34,723 nt of DNA from Tianweitania sediminis (GCF_017813335.1 NZ_JAGIYY010000014.1:1-34723), one strand, 5' to 3'; counted from the stretch's first letter, positions 1-8,016 are shown. Notes: generated from the letters alone by a model not told the origin. A program made the numbers and translations.

Positions 1-345
1 ATGTGATGACTTCGACCCTGCTGAACGGAGCGTCAGAGGCTTTGGACATAGTCTTACTCATAGGCGTATGCCTATGCCTTATCAGCTATGCCGCGTGTCC
101 GGTCAAAATGGGGTGCGCTCCAGATGGCTGCAAAGGCGGTCATAACGATAAGGATCCGACGATGGCCAATGCCTTTCCAAGATCTACGCTGCACACCCAA
201 TTTCCATCGCTGCTCATCACAAGCCGAAATGGATTCACGAACCCTGCCGCGGATGATAGGGACGGCTTTATCCCTACTTGAGATCTGCCGGATTCTAGGA
301 CTGGCCGTTCTCGCAAAACGTCCGCTGATTGAATCTGCCCTGCCA

Positions 346-1104
346 ATGCCTCGCGCTCTCGTGATCGAAGATCAGAATCTCATGTGTTCCACCTTGATTG
401 AGGTGGTTCAGGAGCACTTTCCTACCTACATGGTGCTCGGCGCATCCACTTTGGCTATGGCGCTCCGGCTGCTGGAATCTGCATCCTTCGATCTCGTAAT
501 GATCGATCCCGGCCTGCCTGGCGCGGATCCTCTTAATGCAGACGGCCGGATTAGCTTAGTCAAGACCGTCGTCGAGGCGTCGACGGGAGCCGCACATATC
601 GTGTTAACCGGCAACGATACGGCTGATGAGGCCGAGATGTTGCGCGTTCTAGGCGTGCAGGCCTATTCGTCCAAGACAGGTCTGACCCGATCACGGCTGC
701 ACGAGCTTCTCGCGTCGATCCGTCCCAATGCCTATTCGGTCAGGCTCGCCGAGACGGTATCTGACCGCGCAGACGTAAGCGTCAGGCAGTTGTCTCTGCG
801 CGAGCGACAAGTGCTCGAGTTGATGCTCGTTCGCCGCACGGCCGATACCCGGCGATCGGTCTATGATCGCATGGCGAGCATCTATGGGGTCGATCCTGCG
901 AGCGCGGAGCGTTACTTCAAATCGGCGATCAAGAAGCTGCGCGTCGGTGGCATCAATGTAAGGGATACAACTGGCGCTTCTGGCGGAAATGGATCGTCCT
1001 CAACGTATCCGACGATGGTACGGGTATCGGTCCCGGTATCGTGGATAAGATCATACAACCATTCTTTACAACCAAGTCGGGGCCTCACAACGGGCTGGGG
1101 CTGA
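346..1104 (+). CDS. Orphan response regulator, receiver domain plus helix-turn-helix, abnormal C-terminus
   Basis: The N-terminal ~120 residues form a CheY-like receiver: acidic pair E8/D9, phospho-acceptor D54 in an IDPGLPG context, T88 in LTGN and K110 in SSKTG. Residues ~148-205 start with LSLRERQVLELM, resembling the LuxR/GerE or sigma-region-4 helix-turn-helix, so a DNA-binding regulator is likely. The open frame extends upstream to 88, but the receiver fold begins right at ATG 346, so that start is preferred although its ribosome site is weak. From about base 980 the frame no longer looks protein-like, because the DNA there encodes part of a histidine kinase in another frame. The natural C-terminus has therefore probably been lost or replaced by a deletion junction. 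No intact partner kinase is adjacent. Confidence 0.6.
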   Translation: MPRALVIEDQNLMCSTLIEVVQEHFPTYMVLGASTLAMALRLLESASFDLVMIDPGLPGADPLNADGRISLVKTVVEASTGAAHIVLTGNDTADEAEMLRVLGVQAYSSKTGLTRSRLHELLASIRPNAYSVRLAETVSDRADVSVRQLSLRERQVLELMLVRRTADTRRSVYDRMASIYGVDPASAERYFKSAIKKLRVGGINVRDTTGASGGNGSSSTYPTMVRVSVPVSWIRSYNHSLQPSRGLTTGWG

Positions 1105-1202
1105 CGGCGGTCAGTCAGATGGTGCAGGCCTTAGGCGGATCGTTCTCTATCACATCGAAGCCTGGCAATGGGACAGTCGCAAGCATTTTATTCCCTATCT
1201 GA
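990..1202 (+). pseudogene. C-terminal remnant of a histidine kinase ATPase domain
   Basis: Read in the frame starting TGG at 990, the DNA gives 70 codons ending in TGA at 1200-1202. They contain the C-terminal ATP-binding boxes of a sensor kinase in order: SDDGTGIG (G1), PFFTTKSG (F box) and GLGLTAVSQMV (G2), then the usual final strands GSFSITSKPGNGTVASILFP. There is no start, no H-box and no N box. The piece lies in a different frame from the response regulator running into it, so it is not expressed as part of that protein. It is a decayed or recombined remnant of a PAS/HWE-like or HisKA kinase. Confidence 0.7.
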
Positions 1203-2067
1203 GTTCGCTCCCTCGCCCTGATCGTCGAGATCGAGTCCGAACTCTACGCCGAGGTGCAAGCTGCACTAGATGCTCGCAACGTTACCCAATAAGCTGCGTA
1301 AGCCGGATAGTCCGTTGTCCGCCTCAGTCGGAGCCTAGCTACTTTGGCCGGCAGCTCGACGGATTTATGTCGCGGTAGATAAGATTGGCAGCTTTCGGTG
1401 CTCATTGAGTTCCGTGGATTTTGCGAGGCACCAAGGGCAACGCACAGCCGCCCGGGGAAGCTCTCGACGGCATGAAGCGCAAACATGCGGAGTGGCGGGT
1501 GCCTTCATAAGCTGACTCTAAGCCTTGGGAATAACTGGCTCCAACTAGACCACCTTCTTCCCGACAGTGTGGCAGGTCGCTACCACATAGTGTCGCAGCC
1601 AGGTCGGCTAGATGGCTCTTGCCTCTGTCCTGCTGGTTTTGAGCAAGCAACTCGTCCAAAAGCGCCTTGCGCGGACCTGAGCGAGCGTCGTGAAGCCATG
1701 GTGCCGCGGCTACGCTCTTCTAGGCATGTGATAGAGACGGCCCGTCGCTCCCCGGGAGTGCAGCAAACACGACCCGACGACTTCGACGTTAGTCCCAACT
1801 GGAGAACCACGCTATAGTGAGCCTTACGTGGCTCGACAGGGAAGGGAGTTCGCGTGGTGCGGGTTTTGCCGGGCTGGGCTGAGACCGAGGCGGCCGTCGC
1901 GATGACCGACCGAATCGCCGAACAGGCGGGCGCCGACTACGAGGACGGCAAGAAGATCATCATGGATTCGCTCCGCGGTACACATCGCGCAGGCCATCAG
2001 GAGCGCCTGTGAGAGTTTCGGAGGTCCAGCCTTCAATACCACCAAATCGAACACCCCCACAGGGTCG
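1203..2067. other. Degenerate stretch without a convincing full-length gene
   Basis: Apart from the micro-ORF at 1365-1508, no reading frame here carries recognisable domains or coding-like composition. A 52-codon GTG-initiated frame at 1854-2012 on the plus strand (residues such as MTDRIAEQAGADYEDGKK) has protein-like composition but no family I recognise. The stretch is best read as eroded DNA next to the kinase remnant. Confidence 0.4.
1365..1508 (-). CDS. Possible 47-residue zinc-ribbon micro-protein
   Basis: ATG at 1508 to TAA at 1367-1365 encodes 47 residues with two CxxC knuckles: C10/C13 (CASC) and C24/C27 (CPWC), ten residues apart. This is the geometry of a minimal zinc ribbon or rubredoxin-like knuckle. 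The charged tail (STELNEHRKL) has no motif I know. The ribosome site is weak (a GAGTCAG-like stretch) and the surrounding DNA is degenerate, so it may be the remnant of a longer gene. Four cysteines in regular spacing are the only argument for its reality. Function unknown. Confidence 0.35.
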   Translation of the reverse strand: MKAPATPHVCASCRRELPRAAVRCPWCLAKSTELNEHRKLPILSTAT

Positions 2068-2373
2068 TCACTCCTGCTCCGGCAATCTGCTGAACCCAAG
2101 TTCTTCTTCTACGATACGCTCTACGACACTTCCATCCATCTCGGCGACCGGCGAAAGCCTTGCGATCTCCGAAGCAACTTTTGCCCAATGCCAAAACTCA
2201 TCATTATCACTGTGCACGCGAGCGCGTGCCGCCAGACGCTGGGCTGAATAGTAGGCACCAGGTTCGTCCTGCCCGATCAATTCACGAGCGTCAGCCTGCC
2301 ATCGCTTCCTAATGGCGCGCCGTTCATCGATCCATCGTGAAATTCCAAAAACCACCGCACTCGAACCGACCAA
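2068..2373 (-). CDS. Conserved hypothetical protein of rhizobial type
   Basis: A 101-residue protein, rich in Arg and Glu, with a central block DEPGAYYSAQRLAARARV followed by NDEFWHWAKVASEIARLSP. I recall this pattern from short unnamed rhizobial proteins in which WxADA, AYYxAQRxAARxR and FWHWxxVAxEVARxSP are conserved. That is memory of the family pattern, not a search. It has no signal peptide and no transmembrane segment; it is probably a small soluble helical protein. The start is uncertain: the first ~12 residues (to about ISRWIDERR) are less typical, and an out-of-frame ATG lies where relatives would begin, so a small frameshift at the 5' end is possible. Function unknown. Confidence 0.6.
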   Translation of the reverse strand: MVGSSAVVFGISRWIDERRAIRKRWQADARELIGQDEPGAYYSAQRLAARARVHSDNDEFWHWAKVASEIARLSPVAEMDGSVVERIVEEELGFSRLPEQE

Positions 2374-2535
2374 AGGAGTGAAAGATTAGCATGTCTACGC
2401 CATCGGAGAATGCTGAATTTTTGGGGCTGTCGCTGCGGTTAAATAGCCGTAGATTTGGTAGTGCCGGAATGGGAAGGGGAGGTCACACCATGGCCGATCG
2501 AGAAGCTGAATACGGCCAAATCAAAAGGAATTACC

Positions 2536-2826
2536 ATGCTGAAGCTAAGCCGCGCCGAACTCCATGAACTGATCTGGTCCAAGCCGATGACCGAGATTGC
2601 AAGGCACTACGGCGTCAGAGATATGCATGTTGCACAGGCATGTGATGCCTTCGATGTCGCCCGTCCGCGGCCGGGATACTGGCAAAAAGTTGGTCATGGA
2701 AAAGCCGCGGAGACTGCCGAACTCGACAACACGCGATATGCAGCGACGGAAGTCGTTACGGTTGCACCGCCTGCAAAAAAGGCCGAGCCGCAGCAACCAA
2801 ACACGGCCAAGAAGCGCGCAGCCTAG
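2536..2826 (+). CDS. Small conserved hypothetical protein, helix-turn-helix-like N-terminus
   Basis: A 96-residue protein whose first ~55 residues (LSRAELHELIWSKPMTEIA, then HYGVRD and RPRPGYWQKVGHGKA) match a widespread short bacterial pattern: L-x-R-x-x-L-x-x-x-V-W-S-x-P, a helix-turn-helix-like GVSD, and PxPxxGYW. The family has no established role; a DNA-binding function is plausible. The C-terminal third is Ala/Pro/Lys-rich and looks disordered. ATG 2536 is chosen because the motif begins there and an AAAAGGA ribosome site lies just upstream at about 2522-2528; the open frame upstream is not family-like. Confidence 0.65.
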   Translation: MLKLSRAELHELIWSKPMTEIARHYGVRDMHVAQACDAFDVARPRPGYWQKVGHGKAAETAELDNTRYAATEVVTVAPPAKKAEPQQPNTAKKRAA

Positions 2827-3301
2827 TTCACGATCGCGGATAGTCTGATGATCAAAGGGGACCGAGGCGCTCGCAGATCGCAATTGCAGAGTGTCCTTCA
2901 ACGAAAACGTCGGCTGCAGTCACTGTGTTGCGCTGCGCTTCGGGAGCATTGTCCCGGCCGTGCGAGATTCCACGTTGGTAGGTCCTAGCCTCGATCACCA
3001 ATACCTGGGTGCAGGACAAGCGATGGCGCTCAAATCTCCTGCGAGCCTATTCGGACAATTTGTCCCTTGACCCTCTAGGGGGATGAGGTCCTAACGAGGC
3101 TGCGGTTAGACCCGCTTGGAAGGACCTGAAAAAGCAAGTCGCAGAGCAACATCTGCGTTGCACGCATTAGAGCACCAATACGGAAATCGATCCGGCGTTT
3201 GATCTCTTTCCATCCCCGCCTGTGGAGGCAGGCATGTCCGCCTTTTGGTGGCGCCGGGTAACGCCTGATCCATAAGTTATCGAGGATATCAGCTCCCGTC
3301 C
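2827..3301 (+). other. Intergenic region and presumed leader of the M23 gene
   Basis: No gene seen. The only recognisable element is the MerR-type promoter at 3067-3097. It would leave an unusually long leader of about 200 bases before the M23 start codon. Confidence 0.4.
3067..3097 (+). promoter_or_regulatory. MerR-type promoter/operator upstream of M23 gene
   Basis: The -35 box TTGACC (3067-3072) is followed by a 19-base spacer and a -10 box TAACGA (3092-3097). The spacer carries the half sites CCTC and GAGG (start CTCTAG, end GAGGTCC). It closely resembles the site at 31311-31341, sharing CCTC and GAGGTCCTA at the same offsets. The over-long 19-base spacer is typical of MerR-family activated promoters. 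Confidence 0.5.
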
Positions 3302-5239
3302 ATGTCGTTCGAAGATACAGCCGCAACACTGGGGAATGAACCGCCTTTGGTCGCGGGCGGTCGTGGAAAGCCACCAGATGCGCGCGAGGTATCCATACGA
3401 TGGCTGTCCGGGACGTTCCTCACAGGATTTACGTCATGTGTCCTGATGGGCGGTGCATTGCTTGCGACTCTTGATAGTAGGCAGGCTCTGAGTCCCCCAC
3501 GTGAACTCGTCGAGAAATCGCCGCTCGGCGAATCCACAAACCAACCGACCGTCACGAAGACCGGTAGGCTGCTCTCTCCGCGAATCCTGTCGAATCTGAA
3601 CGACACTCAGCGCTTTGATATCTCCACCATAACACCAAATCGCGACGGCGACCTTGTACGCACGACACCCTTTCTCCGGGTCAGCATGACGATGGCTGCC
3701 GAACACAGCACCGGCCGCTCATATGCCCCCTTCAACCCGCTCGAATTGTTTGACGAAGAACCAGCGCTGAACAATGCGAATACTGGCAATATTTACGGTG
3801 CCCGCGTCGAGAGCGAGGTCAGACTTCGTTTGGTAGACTTTCCGCTCGCATCAGAAAGGTTTGATGACGAAGATGATATAGCAACGCAAGATATTGAGCT
3901 GGAGGTGCGAAATATTGCTGCTGTCCTTACGGATGGCGATGTCCAGGTCACGGCTCTCCAGCATGTTGACCCGCAACGATTTGGCGAAGCGGTCGGAACA
4001 AGTGGGATTGGACAGTCGTACGGAATCCGAATTGTACCTGAGAACATGTCAGTCGCAGTAGCAGGAGATTCTCGGCGCATGGAATATGTCGAGGACGTCA
4101 TTCCATTTGCAACTGATCGTGGAATTGATGATGCGCTGGCGCAGGCGGGTTACATTGGTGAGCGGTCAAGTCGTTTGGCGAAGATACTGATGCGGAAGAA
4201 TGGGTCCCCTTTTCTGAAAGGCGGTAGCCTGCTGCGGCTTGGGATTGAATTGCGTCAGGACAGTTCAGAAATCGTGAGGGCGAGCGTCTATTCAAAGAGC
4301 CAACATGTCTTCACTGTCGCCTTGAACGATCGCCAACAGCTCGTAGACGGCCGCGAACCACAGCCCAATGCAACAATGGCGGCAGCCATCGACACAACTC
4401 ATCAACCCACAGCCACCGAACCTGACAAACCCCCAGCTTTATACGACGGCATCTATCGTGCTGCTTTCGCTCATGGTTTGACGCGCCCCATGACCCGACA
4501 GCTGGTAAGGATACTCGGAACGACAGCGGACCTAAAATCACCGCTGAATCCGTCGGACAAAATCGAAGTGTTTTTCTCTCAGCCGGACGATGAGGGTAAG
4601 GCGACGAACGGTTCAGAGTTGCTTTTCGTAAAGGCCGATTTTGATGGTGTCCCGCGCACTTTCTACAGATATCAGGCGAGTGACGGCACAATCGGCTACT
4701 TTGATGAGAACGGGCGCAGCGCCCGCCAGTTTCTTCTGCGCAATCCGATCCCTGATGGCCGCTTCACATCCGGCTTCGGAAAAAGGCGACATCCTGTCCT
4801 CGGATACACCCGCCCACATACCGGAATTGATTGGGCGGCGCCACGCGGCACCCCTATCATCGCACCCGGAGACGGTGTGGTCGAGAAGGCGGGATGGAAC
4901 GGCGGATACGGCCGCCAAACCGTTATTCGCCATGCAAATGGTTACCAGACCACGTTCAACCACCAAAGCAAGATCGCCGAAGGTGTTCTCCCTGGCGAAC
5001 GAATCCGCCAAGGACAGATCATCGGCTATGTCGGATCGACAGGCCTTTCTACCGGAAATCATCTCCACTACGAATTGATCGTCAATGGCTCCAAGGTTGA
5101 TCCGATGCGAGTGCGATTGCCGGATGGGCAACTGCTTTCGAAGAGTGAGCTGGAGAAATTTCTCTTGGTACGGAAGCGGATCGACAGCGTTCTCAGTGAC
5201 AGAATGCGAAGGGATCCGGAGTTCACCACACCTGTCTGA
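3302..5239 (+). CDS. M23-family peptidoglycan endopeptidase, membrane-anchored
   Basis: A 645-residue protein. Residues ~33-57 form one hydrophobic segment (GTFLTGFTSCVLMGGALLATL), a signal anchor that places the bulk in the periplasm. The middle part has no clear family. The C-terminal ~150 residues are a LytM/M23 zinc metallopeptidase with the HxxxD motif (H506, D510 in HTGID) and the HxH motif (H587, H589 in HLHYE). M23 enzymes cut peptide cross-bridges of peptidoglycan, or act as EnvC-like activators when metal ligands are missing. Here the ligands are present, so an active hydrolase is expected. Length and layout match the long M23 proteins of rhizobia. ATG 3302 has only a weak ribosome site. 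A MerR-type promoter lies ~200 bases upstream. Confidence 0.85.
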   Translation: MSFEDTAATLGNEPPLVAGGRGKPPDAREVSIRWLSGTFLTGFTSCVLMGGALLATLDSRQALSPPRELVEKSPLGESTNQPTVTKTGRLLSPRILSNLNDTQRFDISTITPNRDGDLVRTTPFLRVSMTMAAEHSTGRSYAPFNPLELFDEEPALNNANTGNIYGARVESEVRLRLVDFPLASERFDDEDDIATQDIELEVRNIAAVLTDGDVQVTALQHVDPQRFGEAVGTSGIGQSYGIRIVPENMSVAVAGDSRRMEYVEDVIPFATDRGIDDALAQAGYIGERSSRLAKILMRKNGSPFLKGGSLLRLGIELRQDSSEIVRASVYSKSQHVFTVALNDRQQLVDGREPQPNATMAAAIDTTHQPTATEPDKPPALYDGIYRAAFAHGLTRPMTRQLVRILGTTADLKSPLNPSDKIEVFFSQPDDEGKATNGSELLFVKADFDGVPRTFYRYQASDGTIGYFDENGRSARQFLLRNPIPDGRFTSGFGKRRHPVLGYTRPHTGIDWAAPRGTPIIAPGDGVVEKAGWNGGYGRQTVIRHANGYQTTFNHQSKIAEGVLPGERIRQGQIIGYVGSTGLSTGNHLHYELIVNGSKVDPMRVRLPDGQLLSKSELEKFLLVRKRIDSVLSDRMRRDPEFTTPV

Positions 5240-5321
5240 AAACGATGCCACCACAATGTCTTCGACGATGACACGCCGATACTAATCCGCGTTTGACCCA
5301 TGCGGTGACCACGAACTTTAC

Positions 5322-5406
5322 TGTCGCATCGAAACCGCAAAATGTCGCGGCACCATGGGCTGATGCAGTCTGCGAATTACTATGTCGCATCGACAGCGCT
5401 TGTCGC
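5322..5406. repeat. Paired direct repeats upstream of the copper operon
   Basis: TGTCGCATCGA occurs identically at 5322-5332 and 5383-5393. Each copy is followed by another TGTCGCG, at 5343-5349 and 5401-5407, with start-to-start spacings of 21 and 18 bases. The array ends ~13 bases before the first gene of the operon, so it may be an operator. I know no regulator with this exact site. Confidence 0.35.
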
Positions 5407-5419
5407 GCCGATTTAGAAT

Positions 5420-5827
5420 ATGGTGATGTGCAAGTCGGCCTGCTCACGAAAGAGACACTGGAAAGACGGCCTTCTCATAGGTCTCCTTGCCTATGTGGTC
5501 CTATTGCAGGGACTTGCAACCGCGTATGCGACGACACTTATGGCAACCGATCAATTCGGTCCCTCGTTTGTCATTTGCGCTCCATCCGGTAACGCCGATC
5601 AGCCAGCGAGCGATCCGCTCGAAGATGTGGCTCAAAAATGCTGTAGAGCTTTTTGCAAAGCGGCCAGCATGGCGGGCCCAGTTATCGAGCCGCCCGTAAG
5701 CGGGACACATTGGCTTGTCCCAACCGCAAGTCTGGTAAGCGCGTTCCCTTCGATTTCCCGCGCAGTCCCCACGGGCGGACAGGGGACACTTCCTGAAGCA
5801 CGTGGGCCCCCGCGTTTCTCCATCTGA
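5420..5827 (+). CDS. DUF2946-like small Cys-rich membrane/periplasmic protein
   Basis: A 135-residue protein with an N-terminal basic stretch and one hydrophobic segment at ~18-38 (LLIGLLAYVVLLQGLATAYA), then cysteine motifs ICAPSG and KCCRAFC. This is the layout of DUF2946-like proteins, which often sit beside copper chaperones and are thought to bind copper in the envelope. That role is inferred from context. It is followed, 58 bases on, by the PCu(A)C and SCO genes, so it is likely the first gene of a copper-delivery operon. ATG 5420 and ATG 5426 are both possible starts and neither has a strong ribosome site. The Pro-rich tail (from ~residue 90) looks disordered. Confidence 0.6.
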   Translation: MVMCKSACSRKRHWKDGLLIGLLAYVVLLQGLATAYATTLMATDQFGPSFVICAPSGNADQPASDPLEDVAQKCCRAFCKAASMAGPVIEPPVSGTHWLVPTASLVSAFPSISRAVPTGGQGTLPEARGPPRFSI

Positions 5828-5885
5828 TCCCTATCGCGGCATGCCCCCGAAGTGTGCCCCAACATGCATTCATTTGGAGAATACG

Positions 5886-6404
5886 ATGTTCAGTTCCGCT
5901 CGCGCTGCAATCACAGCAGCACTTCTCGCCCTTTCCATTCCCGCACTCAGTCTTGAAGCAAAAGCAGCCGAAATCGAGATCACGCAGCCCTGGACCCGTG
6001 CAACGCCGCCGGCGGCGAAGGTTGGCGGGGGCTATCTGACCTTGACCAACAAGGGCACGGTCATCGACACGCTTCTTGGCGCTTCGTCGGAGATTGCTGA
6101 TCGTGTCGAGGTCCACAAAATGGAGATGGTGGACGGCATCATGAAGATGCGCCCTGTTCCCGAGGGTTTGGAAATACCGGCGGGGCAGACCGCAGAACTG
6201 GCGCCAGGAGGATACCACCTGATGCTCATGGGGCTGAAGAGACCAATCACCCAAGGCGAAAGGATCCCGCTCACGCTCAAGTTTGAAAAGTCGAATCCGG
6301 TCGATATAGAACTTGTTGCCGGGCCGCTTGGCTCTTCCAGGCCAAACGGTGGCGAGAATCCCAGTGGTGGCAGCTCATCCATGTCGCACGGGGAGAGTAA
6401 CTGA
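5886..6404 (+). CDS. Copper chaperone PCu(A)C
   Basis: A 172-residue secreted protein. The signal peptide covers residues ~1-27, ending LEAKAA. The mature part is a PCu(A)C cupredoxin-like domain with Cu(I) ligands H77, M88, H111 and M113, matching the family signature HX10M...HXM. The gap between M88 and H111 is 22 residues, against the 21 I recall. The tail is Gly/Ser-rich and ends in SMSHGESN, which could add metal ligands. PCu(A)C takes up periplasmic Cu(I) and passes it to the CuA or CuB site of cytochrome oxidase together with SCO proteins, one of which is encoded next. ATG 5886 is chosen for its GGAGA ribosome site and the signal peptide. The stop overlaps the next start by one base (TGATG), so the genes are translationally coupled. 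Confidence 0.9.
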   Translation: MFSSARAAITAALLALSIPALSLEAKAAEIEITQPWTRATPPAAKVGGGYLTLTNKGTVIDTLLGASSEIADRVEVHKMEMVDGIMKMRPVPEGLEIPAGQTAELAPGGYHLMLMGLKRPITQGERIPLTLKFEKSNPVDIELVAGPLGSSRPNGGENPSGGSSSMSHGESN

Positions 6405-7012
6405 TGCGAGGCCGCAGAATAGGGCTCATCGCTGCCGCGATTCTTGCGGTGGTGCTCACCGTCGTTGGTTTCACGATTGTTACGGGGTCGAAATCAACGG
6501 GGGGAGGGCCACGCGGCAGCGGAGTGGCGACGGTCGGGGGGCCGTTCACCCTGACCGGCGTCGACGGGCAGGCCGTGACTGAGAAGGATCTGCTTGGTAA
6601 ACCCAGCGCCATCTTTTTCGGGTTCACCTACTGCCCTGAGGTTTGTCCGACGACCCTGTCCGAGCTGTCGGCGCTCGCCGACCAGCTTGGCTCCGATGCT
6701 GACAAGTTGAACCTCGTCTTTATCTCCGTTGACGCGGAGCGTGACGGTCCCGAGGAAATGAAACAGTATCTCACCGCCTTCGATAGTCGCATCATCGGCT
6801 TAACCGGAACACCGGAGCAGATCGACGCAGCGGCCAAAGCCTTCAAAATCTACTATACGAAGGTGCTACTCGACGATGGTGACTACACGATGGACCACAC
6901 AGCGTCGGTTATCCTGATGGATGCGTACGGCAAGTTCTTCGGGACCATGGCTTATGAGGAAGCGATGAGCGTGATGCTAGCGAAGCTCAAGAGGTTGATC
7001 GGCGAAGGCTGA
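6404..7012 (+). CDS. SCO1/SenC family copper-binding thioredoxin-fold protein
   Basis: A 202-residue protein with an N-terminal signal anchor (~5-27) and a thioredoxin-like SCO domain. The metal and redox site is complete: C77 and C81 in YCPEVCP, and H165 in DHTAS. SCO proteins reduce and/or load copper into the CuA centre of cytochrome c oxidase on the periplasmic face of the membrane. It is coupled by a one-base overlap to the PCu(A)C gene, matching the known cooperation of the two proteins. A long perfect hairpin ~80 bases downstream probably ends the operon. Confidence 0.92.
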   Translation: MRGRRIGLIAAAILAVVLTVVGFTIVTGSKSTGGGPRGSGVATVGGPFTLTGVDGQAVTEKDLLGKPSAIFFGFTYCPEVCPTTLSELSALADQLGSDADKLNLVFISVDAERDGPEEMKQYLTAFDSRIIGLTGTPEQIDAAAKAFKIYYTKVLLDDGDYTMDHTASVILMDAYGKFFGTMAYEEAMSVMLAKLKRLIGEG

Positions 7013-7090
7013 TCCGCCACGACAAAGCAAGGTTGCGACCGGCTTCAGATCATCCGTCGCAAGGAATCTTGACCTGCTGTGCGTGACCAA

Positions 7091-7124
7091 CATGTTCGCT
7101 CGCGGTTCGAAGCGAGCGAACATG
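7091..7124. terminator. Strong hairpin after the copper operon
   Basis: A perfect 12-base inverted repeat: CATGTTCGCTCG at 7091-7102 and CGAGCGAACATG at 7113-7124, with a 10-base loop. No T-run follows, so it is either a Rho-assisted or stem-only terminator, or an mRNA-stabilising 3' hairpin for the SCO transcript. Confidence 0.5.
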
Positions 7125-7280
7125 CCTTGCCCCAATTCCAGCTTTGGCGAGCGCGCCGATCGCGCAACATCCTTTCGCAGAAGGGTACGGCTGAAGGATC
7201 TCCTTCGTTGATCGTATGATCCGCAGTTAACTACGTTTGCTCTTTGTACAGCCGTTCAATTGACGATCTCCAACCTCTCA

Positions 7281-7299
7281 GCTTAACCTTTTGTTAAGC
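7281..7299. promoter_or_regulatory. CtrA-like palindrome before transglutaminase-like gene
   Basis: GCTTAAC (7281-7287) and GTTAAGC (7293-7299) form a perfect dyad containing TTAA-N7-TTAA. That is the consensus of the alphaproteobacterial cell-cycle regulator CtrA. It ends 16 bases before ATG 7316, so binding there would more likely repress than activate. Chance occurrence cannot be excluded. Confidence 0.35.
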
Positions 7300-7315
7300 A
7301 AGAATTGGGGTTGTG

Positions 7316-7930
7316 ATGCGTACGAACGTGGGGCGGCGGTCCGGATCATTTGCTGTTGGAGCGATTTTGAGTGTTCTGTTCTCGATTGCTCCTGCCCTAG
7401 CGGATTCGGCGATGGAAGTGGGACGCCTGACATCCCAACCGATTGGTCACTACGAGTTTTGCCAGTCCAATCCTGACGAATGCTCAATCACGACGATTGC
7501 ACCAAAGCGCGAGAAACTAACGGACTCGATGTGGCGTAAGATTGTGTCGGTCAATGCCGCAATCAATCGTCAAGTCAGGCCGGTTTCGGATATGGAACTC
7601 TATGGCGTCGAAGAATTTTGGACGTACCCGGTAAACGGGGCTGGCGATTGCGAAGAATATGTCCTGGCCAAGCAACTGGAACTGCGAAACGCCGGACTGT
7701 CTATGTCCAATCTACTGATCACGGTGCTGCGTCAACGCAATGGCGAGGGTCATGCTGTGCTGACCGTGCGCACCGACAAAGGGGATTTCGTTCTCGATAA
7801 TCTGAATGAGAAGGTGGTTGAATGGCACAATACCGACTACACCTATCTCAAGATCCAATCGAGCCGGCATAGTGGCAAATGGGTCTCCATTACCAATGCC
7901 GACGTACCTATGACAGCAACCGTGCGCTGA
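7316..7930 (+). CDS. Bacterial transglutaminase-like cysteine peptidase (BTLCP), copy 1
   Basis: A 204-residue protein with a signal peptide (~1-29, ending APALA) and a DUF920/BTLCP domain. The presumed catalytic triad is C112 (GDCEEY), H146 (GHAVLTV) and D161 (VLDN). The family sign TSQPIGHYEFC is present near the mature N-terminus. BTLCPs are exported, predicted papain-fold enzymes; a Pseudomonas relative, LapG, cleaves an adhesin periplasmically. The substrate here is unknown. A paralogue with the same motifs lies at 25492-26094. ATG 7316 is used; an in-frame GTG sits directly before it at 7313. It is convergent with fbpC. Confidence 0.85.
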   Translation: MRTNVGRRSGSFAVGAILSVLFSIAPALADSAMEVGRLTSQPIGHYEFCQSNPDECSITTIAPKREKLTDSMWRKIVSVNAAINRQVRPVSDMELYGVEEFWTYPVNGAGDCEEYVLAKQLELRNAGLSMSNLLITVLRQRNGEGHAVLTVRTDKGDFVLDNLNEKVVEWHNTDYTYLKIQSSRHSGKWVSITNADVPMTATVR

Positions 7931-7962
7931 AAACTTCACGCCGTCGTTGAGCGTCGATAGGG

Positions 7963-7988
7963 ATCGTGACCGCTCCTTCGATCACGAT
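7963..7988. terminator. Weak hairpin between convergent genes
   Basis: ATCGTGA (7963-7969) and TCACGAT (7982-7988) form a 7-base stem with a 12-base loop between the BTLCP gene and fbpC. A TTTTT run lies ~15 bases beyond it. It could serve as a bidirectional terminator. Confidence 0.25.
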
Positions 7989-8016
7989 ATCGCTAGTCGT
8001 ATTTTTCGAAACTGCG

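Noticed and set aside
59-76. Small inverted repeat CATAGGC/GCCTATG near the left edge
   Set aside because: Only seven bases per arm in AT-poor DNA with no gene context; could be chance.
1402-1817. Overlapping frames of 76-110 codons on both strands, considered as transposase remnants
   Set aside because: No transposase motif, terminal repeat or consistent frame could be recognised, so no element is called.
2391-2567. 58-codon plus-strand frame overlapping the start of the 2536-2826 gene
   Set aside because: An AAAGGAG lies 12 bases upstream, but the composition is not protein-like and the overlapping family-supported gene explains the coding signal.
7068-7098. TTGACC in the intergenic region after the SCO gene
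   Set aside because: No CCTC/GAGG dyad and no correctly placed -10; it also points at no nearby gene start.
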